Source of the DNA: Chlamydiota bacterium
GTDB lineage: Bacteria; Chlamydiota; Chlamydiia; Chlamydiales; SM23-39
NCBI GenBank assembly: GCA_021772165.1
Contig: JAJFMM010000130.1
Span: forward strand, 1-6,547
Length of the DNA stretch: 6,547 nucleotides
Direction of reading: 5' to 3'
The notes under the pieces are model-generated. The model had not been told where the DNA came from. It did not search any database and worked only from the letters and a program-made list of their open reading frames with translations. The position numbers and the translations under genes are program-made. Of the stretch, positions 1 through 5,670 are shown one piece after another. Each line of letters opens with the position of its first letter. Within the stretch, counting starts at the first letter, position 1.

Positions 1-97
1 GCAGCTCCATGATTTCTTCAGAAATAATCGGCTCTAAAGCCTTGAAATCATAAGGAAGTTCGGGTAGTTGATAACTCGTTTTTTCGTCAGCTGGCAT
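1..97 (-). CDS. sodA: Fe/Mn superoxide dismutase, N-terminal fragment (runs off the left edge)
   Basis: Only the first 32 residues are inside the window. After a short leader (MPADEKTS) they read YQLPELPYDFKALEPIISEE and then IMEL, the characteristic N-terminus of Fe/Mn-family superoxide dismutases (typically Y-x-LPxLPY-x-ALEPxISxEIMxxHH). The two metal-binding histidine regions lie beyond the edge, so iron or manganese use cannot be judged. The family turns superoxide into hydrogen peroxide and oxygen, usually in the cytoplasm. The ATG at 95-97 is preceded by a good Shine-Dalgarno (AGGAG on the minus strand, 103-107). The gene starts 17 nt after the hemC-hemD stop, so it is probably the last visible member of the rnc operon. 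The extra 7-8 residues before the conserved tyrosine are slightly longer than usual. Family assignment is firm; the symbol is provisional (chlamydial genomes often call it sodM). Confidence 0.88.
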   Translation of the reverse strand, partial: MPADEKTSYQLPELPYDFKALEPIISEEIMEL

Positions 98-114
98 GAT
101 TTCTCCTCAATAGA

Positions 115-1377
115 TCAGTTTCCTATCATATCTTTCATAAAAGCTTTAATACAAGTTTCAGCTGTTAATCTTCCTTGAAAGGAGAGTTTTTTTTCCGAAG
201 GAAGCTCCTTTCCGTAAGCCCTAGAAAAGCCTTCCACGCAAGATGAGCTGGCAAAAGAGATCTCATCGATCTCATCGAGACTCGGCAAAGCACCTGGCTG
301 TACATAGTCTGTTTCATAGAGATCGATGACAAAAGCGCTCTTGTTTTGCAGATAATCTGCAAGAAGAGGTCTCGCCAAGCTCGACCTTGGGTAGCAGAGG
401 GTGGCTGAGCTAAGATCGACTGTTTCGAGAAGCGCCAACATCCCTTCCTGCTCTGCAAAGGGTGCGATCAGCGGCTCTACACCTAAGCTTCGCATTGCAT
501 CTGCTGTTTTTTCACCAATTGCCAGAACTGTTTTTCCCTCCCAGGAGAGCTGCGGCAGAAAACGGACCGTCGTTTTACTGGTCACCAGAAGATGAGTACA
601 AAGATCCCAAACGCGTTTGAGCTCTTCGACACCCTGCATTCGCAGTCGGGCTCGAATCACAGGATAGTGGAGAATACGCCCCTCTGATCTACATGCTGCG
701 GGATCAAGGCCGAGATGAAGAATCGTCCAGGGGCGCTCTTTTCCCCGTCCATCGATAGGACGGAAAAGCTCCTGCGCCTCTTTATCATCTTCTCTGACAA
801 CGATGGCGAGTTTTCCCTGGTTTTCTGTGGAGGTTCCGGGAAGAAAGTAGCGATTGCACTCTCCGCACAGCTTGAGACGGACAAGGGCCGCTTCAGCAAC
901 GACGACGCCATCGACCTCACCTCTTTCCAAGGTTGCCAGTCTCGATGGAATTGCGCCGCGCAGATCGCAAAAGGAGAGATCGGAGCGCAGCTCTTTCACA
1001 GCTTCTTCTCTTCGCCTGCTCGATGTGGCAATGCGCGCACCCGAGGGGAGATCTTCGAGTCTTAAGCCCTCTCGAAGAACAAGAGCATCGCGAGGATCTA
1101 CGCCGGAAGTGAGCGCCGCCAGACAGAGTCCCTCGGGCAGAGGATCTGGCAGATCTTTTGCCGAGTGAATAGCGGCGCGTACTTCTGATTGCAGCAGCAT
1201 GCGATCGATCTCGCGCGTGAAAAAATCGGTTTTCTCAAGATCTCTAAGAGATGTTTTTTGATCGAGATCGCCGTGCGTTTCGACGAAATGTATGGAAAGG
1301 GCTAGTTCAGGAAGCAGCGCTTGAATTTCGGCTGCTTGAGCGCGCGAAAGTTTTGATGCGCGTGCAGCGATTTTCAC
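115..1377 (-). CDS. hemC: Fusion of a shortened porphobilinogen deaminase (HemC domains 1-2) with uroporphyrinogen-III synthase (HemD)
   Basis: One uninterrupted 420-residue ORF. Residues 1-210 are HemC-like: RASKLSRAQ (6-14), HSAKDLP (71-77) with the K74/D75 pair matching E. coli K83/D84, TSSRRRE (118-124) with R122/R123 matching R131/R132, LRG (139-141) and SRL (145-147) matching R149 and R155, and NQGKLAIVVREDD (186-198) in place of GQGAxxIECRxDD. In normal HemC (about 310 residues) a third domain follows, holding the cysteine (E. coli C242, GGCxVP) that binds the dipyrromethane cofactor. Here it is absent. Residues ~216-415 instead look like HemD: LLVTSKTTVRFL (263-274), VLAIGEKTADAMRSLGV (284-300), FAEQEGM (307-313), YPRSSLARPLL (329-339), ISFASSSCVEGF (373-384) and GRLTAET (402-408). 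HemD is usually about 250 residues; this half is about 205 and its first helix is cut short. Together the halves would make hydroxymethylbilane and close it to uroporphyrinogen III in the cytoplasm. The start is GTG (1375-1377), in a GTGA overlap with the radA stop and with no good Shine-Dalgarno, so translation is probably coupled. HemC identity is firm; HemD assignment is by motif reading. Confidence 0.87.
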   Translation of the reverse strand: MKIAARASKLSRAQAAEIQALLPELALSIHFVETHGDLDQKTSLRDLEKTDFFTREIDRMLLQSEVRAAIHSAKDLPDPLPEGLCLAALTSGVDPRDALVLREGLRLEDLPSGARIATSSRRREEAVKELRSDLSFCDLRGAIPSRLATLERGEVDGVVVAEAALVRLKLCGECNRYFLPGTSTENQGKLAIVVREDDKEAQELFRPIDGRGKERPWTILHLGLDPAACRSEGRILHYPVIRARLRMQGVEELKRVWDLCTHLLVTSKTTVRFLPQLSWEGKTVLAIGEKTADAMRSLGVEPLIAPFAEQEGMLALLETVDLSSATLCYPRSSLARPLLADYLQNKSAFVIDLYETDYVQPGALPSLDEIDEISFASSSCVEGFSRAYGKELPSEKKLSFQGRLTAETCIKAFMKDMIGN

Positions 1378-2741
1378 GGAAAGAGCTCGCGGATCGCTTC
1401 CTCGACCATCTCGATCGGCACAAGGCGAATTTTTTCGGTAAGAGAGCTCGAAAGACCTTTGCAGTTACTCTTGGGCAAGATGCAGCGTTTGAATCCCATG
1501 TGCACAGCTTCTTTCAGGCGCGCCTCTATCCGACTCACGCCTCTCAGCCCGCCACCGAGTCCAATCTCACCGAGAACAATCGTGTCGGCGGGCACAGGGC
1601 GATTCATGAAAGAAGAGGAGATGGCCATCGCGATACCGAGATCGATCGCGGGCTCGACGATCTTGAGTCCCCCTGCAAGTGCGACAAAGACATCGCAATG
1701 GTGGAGCTGAAACCCAACGCGTTTGTCGAGGACGGCAAGTAGCAGCGCAAGACGATTCTGATCAAGTCCTGTAGAGCGGCGGCTCGGCGTAGAGAAGGAT
1801 GTTTTACTCACAAGCGCCTGGATTTCGAGAAGAAATGAGCGGGCGCCCTCGAGTCCGGGCACGATTGCTGAACCGGGCGTCTCTTTCATTCTCTCTTGCA
1901 AAAACACTTGAGAGGGATTCGGTACTTCGGCAAGGCCTGTCTCTTTCATCTGAAAGATCGCGATCTCATCGGTGGGGCCAAAGCGGTTTTTCATGGCGCG
2001 GAGCATGCGAAAGCCATGTTGACGATCGCCCTCGAACTCAAGGACGGTATCGACGAGATGCTCTAGAACGCGAGGGCCTGCCAGCTCGCCGCTTTTCGTC
2101 ACATGGCCAATGAGAAATGTTGTGATGCCCCGTCCTTTTGCGAGATGCATGAACTCCATTGCGATCTCTTTCACCTGCACTACAGATCCGGGCGAAGAGG
2201 AGAGTTCTGACTTATAGACGATCTGCACCGAATCGACAATCACGGCATCGGGCTTTAAGTGGTCGATCTGCTCGAGAATGGAACTGTAATTCGTTTCACT
2301 GAGAAGAAATAGATTGGCGTGGTCGATGCCGAGTCGAAGCGCTCTGAGAGAGGTCTGCTCTGCGGACTCTTCACCGCACACATAGAGCACTGTCTGATTG
2401 ATTTTAGCCATCGCATTGGCGATCTGAAGCATAAGGGTGGATTTACCTACGCCAGGCTCCCCTCCTATAAGAATTAAAGAACCTACGACCATGCCGCCGC
2501 CGAAAAGGCGGTCGAGCTCACCCATCTCTGTGCGGAGGCGTCTACACTCTTTGGGATCAACCTCGCGAATACGAAGGGGGCGAGAGCTTTTCACTTTTTT
2601 CGACTCGAAGCGCGGCTTGGCCTCTTCGATAGACGCCTCTTCGACAAGCGTATTCCAGTTCTGGCACTGCGGACAGCTACCGGACCATTTTGGCTGCGAG
2701 TGGCCGCAATCGCGGCAAGCCCAAAGAACTTTTGTTTTCAT
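1374..2741 (-). CDS. radA: DNA repair protein RadA/Sms
   Basis: A complete 455-residue RadA, the usual family length. The order is an N-terminal C4 zinc finger (C9, C12, C23, C26), a RecA-like ATPase core with Walker A GEPGVGKST (94-102) and a hydrophobic strand ending in Asp (AVIVD, 166-170) as Walker B, the RadA-specific KNRFG motif (251-255), and a C-terminal Lon-protease-like domain from about 290 (GLDQNRLALLLAVL, 325-338; DLGIAMAISSS, 367-377; VLGEIGLGG, 389-397). In this family the Lon-like part is not an active protease. RadA is a branch-migration helicase-like factor that helps process recombination intermediates in the cytoplasm. The ATG (2739-2741) overlaps the rnc stop as ATGA, and its stop overlaps the hemC GTG. 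The Shine-Dalgarno is weak, again suggesting translational coupling. All key motifs are present and nothing suggests decay. Confidence 0.97.
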   Translation of the reverse strand: MKTKVLWACRDCGHSQPKWSGSCPQCQNWNTLVEEASIEEAKPRFESKKVKSSRPLRIREVDPKECRRLRTEMGELDRLFGGGMVVGSLILIGGEPGVGKSTLMLQIANAMAKINQTVLYVCGEESAEQTSLRALRLGIDHANLFLLSETNYSSILEQIDHLKPDAVIVDSVQIVYKSELSSSPGSVVQVKEIAMEFMHLAKGRGITTFLIGHVTKSGELAGPRVLEHLVDTVLEFEGDRQHGFRMLRAMKNRFGPTDEIAIFQMKETGLAEVPNPSQVFLQERMKETPGSAIVPGLEGARSFLLEIQALVSKTSFSTPSRRSTGLDQNRLALLLAVLDKRVGFQLHHCDVFVALAGGLKIVEPAIDLGIAMAISSSFMNRPVPADTIVLGEIGLGGGLRGVSRIEARLKEAVHMGFKRCILPKSNCKGLSSSLTEKIRLVPIEMVEEAIRELFP

Positions 2742-3445
2742 TCTTCAATTTTCCCAAGAGCATCGTAAGCTGCTGCCTGTTCCGCTTCTTTTTTGGAAGA
2801 GCCGGAGCCTTTTCCAAGATCGCCCTCTCCAATCGATACGACGACATGAAAGGTTTTTGCATGGTCAGGGCCCCCCTCTTCTACAACGCGATAAGAGGGA
2901 GGCTTCTGGAAACGCTTTTGTGAATAGTCTTGCAGCTCTGCTTTGTAGTTGTGAGAAGGCGTTCCAATCGCCTCTTCCACCTCTTCGTCGAAATGCGCTG
3001 CGATGAAAGAGCGTACAGAACTGATGCCTCCATCGAGATAGAGAGCTCCGATCAGCGCTTCAAAAACGTCAGAGAGAATCGAACTTTTGGTGCTTCCGAT
3101 ACTGAGACGCTCCCCCTTGCCGAGCAGAATGAAACTTCCCAGATCGAGTTTCAATAAATATTTGGCACAAGAGGCCGCATCAACCAGCCGCGAGCGCAAC
3201 TGCGAGAGCTGCCCCTCTTGATGATCCGGCAAGCGGCGGTAGAGATGGTCCGCCATCGCGAGACCGAGGACAGAGTCCCCGAGAAACTCGAGTCTCTCGT
3301 TGTGCTGGTCGATCTGATCTCGATGTTCATTGACAAACGAGCGGTGCACGAAGGCGAGGAGCAGTAAATCTTTATTTTCAAAAACAGCGCCAATTCTGTC
3401 TTCGAGCTGATGAATATTCTGCTTAAGGTCTTCCAAAGGTGTCAT
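2738..3445 (-). CDS. rnc: Ribonuclease III
   Basis: A complete 235-residue RNase III, normal length for bacteria. The catalytic domain carries the signature NERLEFLGDSVL (49-60), with E50, E53 and D57 in the places of E. coli E38, E41 and D45. The second metal-binding pair lies in SDVFEALIGALYLD (125-138), with D126 and E129 matching D114/E117. A double-stranded-RNA-binding domain follows at about 167-231 (NYKAELQDYSQ, then GKGSGSSKKEAEQAAA at 211-226). The enzyme cleaves double-stranded RNA, for example during rRNA precursor maturation. It is the first gene of the minus-strand operon. The ATG at 3443-3445 is the only reasonable start: an in-frame TAA lies just upstream and the next methionine is residue 64, inside the catalytic domain. 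No Shine-Dalgarno precedes it, and the predicted promoter puts the transcript start within a few bases of the ATG. Confidence 0.97.
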   Translation of the reverse strand: MTPLEDLKQNIHQLEDRIGAVFENKDLLLLAFVHRSFVNEHRDQIDQHNERLEFLGDSVLGLAMADHLYRRLPDHQEGQLSQLRSRLVDAASCAKYLLKLDLGSFILLGKGERLSIGSTKSSILSDVFEALIGALYLDGGISSVRSFIAAHFDEEVEEAIGTPSHNYKAELQDYSQKRFQKPPSYRVVEEGGPDHAKTFHVVVSIGEGDLGKGSGSSKKEAEQAAAYDALGKIEE

Positions 3446-3453
3446 GGCATAAA

Positions 3454-3482
3454 TTTATACTTAAAAAGAGAGTTTCTATCCA
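3454..3482 (-). promoter_or_regulatory. rnc: Predicted sigma-70-type promoter of the rnc operon
   Basis: On the minus strand TGGATA (3477-3482, four of six matches to TTGACA) and TATAAA (3454-3459, five of six to TATAAT) are 17 nt apart. Transcription would start near 3446-3448, one to three bases before the rnc ATG, giving a nearly leaderless mRNA. This agrees with the missing Shine-Dalgarno. It is a reading of consensus matches only. Confidence 0.55.
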
Positions 3483-3511
3483 TTGCCGAATTTTCTAAGA
3501 TCGCATAGACT
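3483..3511 (+). promoter_or_regulatory. dapL: Possible promoter of dapL
   Basis: TTGCCG (3483-3488) and TAGACT (3506-3511) each match the sigma-70 consensus at four of six positions and are spaced by 17 nt. The start would be near 3518, leaving about 22 nt of leader that contains the Shine-Dalgarno. It lies back to back with the rnc promoter in the 94-bp divergent region, the two -35 boxes abutting. The matches are modest. Confidence 0.4.
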
Positions 3512-3528
3512 CTTTGGCCATCTTCTGC

Positions 3529-3532
3529 GGAG
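3529..3532 (+). promoter_or_regulatory. dapL: Ribosome binding site that fixes the dapL start
   Basis: GGAG stands 7 nt before the ATG at 3540. The frame is also open back to a TTG at 3483, but that start has no Shine-Dalgarno, would coincide with the predicted -35 box, and would add 19 residues not expected in the family. The ATG at 3540 is therefore preferred. Confidence 0.75.
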
Positions 3533-3539
3533 AATATCC

Positions 3540-4763
3540 ATGGCAAATTTAAATCCACACCTAGAAAAACTCTCCAGTTACTATTTTTTTAAAGATATTG
3601 ACCAGAGAACCGGGGCTTTGAGGGAGAAAGATCCCCAGGCGATTCTCTTTAACCTTGGCATTGGCGATATCACCAGACCCCTCGCCCCCCACCTGCTCTC
3701 AGCCCTCTGTACGGCATCTCAAGAGATGGGCGACCGAAAAACCTTCCGCGGCTACGGACCCTCGCAAGGATACGAGTTTCTTCGAGAAGCGATTCTCTAT
3801 GGCGACTACCATCGCCTCGGCATCTCGATCGATGAAATTTTTGTCTCGAACGGCGCCAAGTGCGATCTCGCAAATATTCAAGAACTTTTTGCACCTGACT
3901 CCAGAATCGGCATTTGCGATCCCGCCTACCCTGTCTTCATTGATACGAATGTGATGGCAGGACGCACGCTCTCTTGGAGCGAAGAGAAAGGCGGCTATGA
4001 CGGCATCGTGACCGTTCCTTGCCTGGAAGAAAATGGATTTCTTCCCTACCCCCCTTCCATTCCGTGTGATCTGATCTATCTCTGCTCACCAAACAATCCT
4101 ACGGGAGTCGCATTTACACGCCAGGTGCTTCGACTCTGGATCGACTACGCGCTCGAGCACAACTGCATCATTCTCTATGACGGCGCTTATGAAGCCTACA
4201 TCACTTCAGAAGATTGTCCTCGCAGCATCTATGAGATGGAAGGCGCTCGCGAAGTGGCTATTGAAATCCGCTCCTTTTCAAAGTCTGCCGGATTCACAGG
4301 CCTTCGCTGCTCCTATTCGATCATCCCGAAAAATCTACGCGCAACGCTCGCTGGAAAAGAGATCTCCGTCCATTCCCTCTGGCGCCGACGCCAGGATATG
4401 AAATTTGGAGGAGTCCCCTACCCGATTCAAAAATGTGCGGCCGCCATGTACTCGCCGGAAGGGCAAGTGGAAGTGAAAGAGACCATTCAGACCTATCAGG
4501 AGCGTGCTCGTTTTCTCTACAACGGACTGAAAAGCATGGGATTTGCGGTCTACGGAGGCATTGACGCCCCCTACGTCTGGTGTAAAACACCGGCTGGACT
4601 CAGTTCTTGGGAATATTTCGATCAATTATTGGAACAAGCACATATCATCTGTATACCAGGACGAGGTTTTGGGAAAATGGGAGAAGGATTCGTTCGTTTC
4701 TCCGCTTTTGCAGACCCGCAAATGCTCGCAGAGAGTTTACTACGAATTAAACAGATGGCCTAG
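3540..4763 (+). CDS. dapL: LL-diaminopimelate aminotransferase
   Basis: 407 residues from the chosen ATG, the usual DapL size. This fold-type-I PLP enzyme converts tetrahydrodipicolinate and glutamate directly to LL-diaminopimelate, bypassing the succinylase and acetylase steps of lysine and peptidoglycan-precursor synthesis. It is known from plants, chlamydiae and scattered other bacteria. Visible evidence: LGIGDITRPL (39-48), the family's N-terminal hallmark; RGYGPSQGYEFLREAI (70-85); VSNGAKCDLANIQELF (102-117), cofactor-phosphate region; DPAYPVF (127-133); SPNNPTG (183-189); YDGAYEAY (213-220) with the PLP-ring-contacting aspartate; SFSKSAGFTGLR (245-256) with K248 as the Schiff-base lysine; and GFVRFSAF (383-390) with R386 as the likely carboxylate-binding arginine. 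The enzyme is cytoplasmic. No other lysine gene is in view. The next gene starts 14 nt downstream and is probably cotranscribed. All catalytic positions look intact. Confidence 0.96.
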   Translation: MANLNPHLEKLSSYYFFKDIDQRTGALREKDPQAILFNLGIGDITRPLAPHLLSALCTASQEMGDRKTFRGYGPSQGYEFLREAILYGDYHRLGISIDEIFVSNGAKCDLANIQELFAPDSRIGICDPAYPVFIDTNVMAGRTLSWSEEKGGYDGIVTVPCLEENGFLPYPPSIPCDLIYLCSPNNPTGVAFTRQVLRLWIDYALEHNCIILYDGAYEAYITSEDCPRSIYEMEGAREVAIEIRSFSKSAGFTGLRCSYSIIPKNLRATLAGKEISVHSLWRRRQDMKFGGVPYPIQKCAAAMYSPEGQVEVKETIQTYQERARFLYNGLKSMGFAVYGGIDAPYVWCKTPAGLSSWEYFDQLLEQAHIICIPGRGFGKMGEGFVRFSAFADPQMLAESLLRIKQMA

Positions 4764-4777
4764 AGGTATACTCCCTA

Positions 4778-5362
4778 ATGCAAACACACCTGACAGCGCA
4801 GCAGATCCGACACTACTCTCAATTTGGCTGGATTGAATTCGAGGAATTCCTAACAAAAGAGCGCACTGCCGAACTACGTAGCAGCGTCCAACAGACACTC
4901 GCTCACAGAAATAAAAAGTCAGTGCCTACCCCTGAAGATTACTACCAAATAGGGCGTGACCTTTGGCGAAACAATTCGCCTCTAAAAAAACTATTCTGCT
5001 CAAAAAACTTTAGTACGAGCGTATCGAGCCTGAGCAATAAAACGCCGCTGCTTCTCGCCTGCGATCAATGGATTCCGGAAGGCCACACACTTTCTCCTCT
5101 CAACATGGAAGCACATCTCAGCTTTCAAGACCTCGTCTGCGGAGCTCTTCTTGCTCTCGATGGAGAAAAAGCGGGACACGTTCGGTTTTTTCACCCCGAC
5201 CGCCTACCACCCTTTGAAGAGTGCGGACAGATCTTAATTGCCTACGGAAACCTCCAGACCGTCTATATCCACAATCCGAAGGATCCCTCCAGCAGCCAAT
5301 TCAAAGAACTGGGCTACAACTATGGAGATCGCCTGAACACAAAGATCCATCCTTTGATCTAA
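4778..5362 (+). CDS. Conserved hypothetical protein with PhyH-like N-terminus, downstream of dapL
   Basis: 194 residues, no signal peptide or membrane segment, probably cytoplasmic. Residues 5-40 (LTAQQIRHYSQFGWIEFEEF and the following KERTAELRSSV helix) follow the opening pattern of phytanoyl-CoA dioxygenase (PhyH) proteins: 'Y-x-x-x-G-(F/Y/W)-(I/V)-hydrophobic', a loop, then a helix. Residues 114-138 (LSFQDLVCGALLALDG and GHVRFF) resemble the later PhyH strands. The iron-binding HxD...H triad of active PhyH enzymes is not convincing: the position expected to carry it reads CDQWIP (95-100), and the only HxD is HPD at 139-141, apparently too late. A degenerate or non-enzymatic relative is likely. 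As I recall, chlamydial genomes carry a hypothetical gene right after dapL, and this may be its counterpart. The ATG at 4778-4780 has a weak Shine-Dalgarno (GAGG, 4763-4766) overlapping the dapL stop. The gene is convergent with the next one, ending 8 nt from it. The gene is real with good confidence; its function is unknown. Confidence 0.8.
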   Translation: MQTHLTAQQIRHYSQFGWIEFEEFLTKERTAELRSSVQQTLAHRNKKSVPTPEDYYQIGRDLWRNNSPLKKLFCSKNFSTSVSSLSNKTPLLLACDQWIPEGHTLSPLNMEAHLSFQDLVCGALLALDGEKAGHVRFFHPDRLPPFEECGQILIAYGNLQTVYIHNPKDPSSSQFKELGYNYGDRLNTKIHPLI

Positions 5363-5370
5363 GGAAGCGT

Positions 5371-5559
5371 TTACGCGCCAACTTTTTCCAGCTCCGAGGC
5401 TACGATTCTTTCGATCCTTCTTTTCGAGATGCTCTTTTGACCTAACAGAAGAATCTCTGCTACGATCCTATCCGCAAGAATCTGCACCTCGCTCTCTGTA
5501 AGTGTGATCACCGACTCTTCAAACATCTCTTCCACGTTATCTACAAACTGCGTAGTCAT
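5371..5559 (-). CDS. Small acidic helical protein of unknown function (62 aa)
   Basis: 62 residues, not recognised. The composition is charged and helix-favouring, with alternating hydrophobic positions (SEVQILADRIVAEILLLG, 23-40) that suggest an amphipathic helix. A basic stretch, KSISKRRIERIV (42-53), could be a second helix. It has no cysteine, no signal peptide and no clear membrane span. The best evidence that it is real is translational: a full AGGAGG Shine-Dalgarno (5565-5570) stands 5 nt before the ATG at 5557-5559. An A-tract-rich promoter-like region lies upstream. Its 3' end meets the plus-strand gene with 8 nt between the stops and no clear terminator. It might be a small regulator or an adaptor protein, but nothing in the sequence decides this. 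Confidence 0.68.
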   Translation of the reverse strand: MTTQFVDNVEEMFEESVITLTESEVQILADRIVAEILLLGQKSISKRRIERIVASELEKVGA

Positions 5560-5564
5560 TGCTA

Positions 5565-5570
5565 CCTCCT
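5565..5570 (-). promoter_or_regulatory. Perfect Shine-Dalgarno of the 62-aa gene
   Basis: AGGAGG on the minus strand, 5 nt before the ATG. This is the strongest ribosome binding site in the window and supports both the reality and the start of the small gene. Confidence 0.8.
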
Positions 5571-5578
5571 GGTATGCG

Positions 5579-5634
5579 ATTAAAAATGCAAGCTGCGAAT
5601 GTAAAGGATTTTTTTAGATTTTTGCAAAGATTTT
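5579..5634 (-). promoter_or_regulatory. Possible promoter with UP-element-like A-tracts before the 62-aa gene
   Basis: On the minus strand TTTACA (5600-5605, five of six to TTGACA) is followed, after a short 15-nt spacer, by TTTAAT (5579-5584, five of six to TATAAT). Three A-tracts (A4 at 5631-5634, A5 at 5619-5623, A7 at 5609-5615) lie just upstream of the -35 box with centres about 9 and 11-12 nt apart, near helical phase, as in an UP element or bent DNA. The short spacer weakens the call. Confidence 0.35.
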
Positions 5635-5670
5635 CATCTATCTTCTGCTTTTTTATGCACGAGTACTCTG

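Noticed and set aside
259..282. Short tandem repeat (TCTCATCGA twice)
   Set aside because: It simply encodes DEIDEI within the HemD half; two copies in a coding region give no sign of function.
715..1168. Long plus-strand open frames opposite hemC-hemD
   Set aside because: They lie antisense to a gene with clear protein motifs, lack Shine-Dalgarno sites and have low-complexity Ser/Arg-rich translations; they are shadows of the real frame.
3483..3539. N-terminal extension of dapL from a TTG (19 extra residues)
   Set aside because: It has no Shine-Dalgarno and falls on the predicted -35 box; the ATG at 3540 has GGAG at 7 nt and gives the normal family length.
4767..4772. TATACT between dapL and the next gene, as an internal promoter
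   Set aside because: The hexamer 17 nt upstream (GAATTA) is not a -35 box, and the start would fall on the start codon; cotranscription with dapL is simpler.
5367..5376. GCGTTTACGC as a bidirectional terminator between the convergent genes
   Set aside because: It has only a 4-bp stem with a 2-nt loop and no adjacent T-tract of useful length on either strand.
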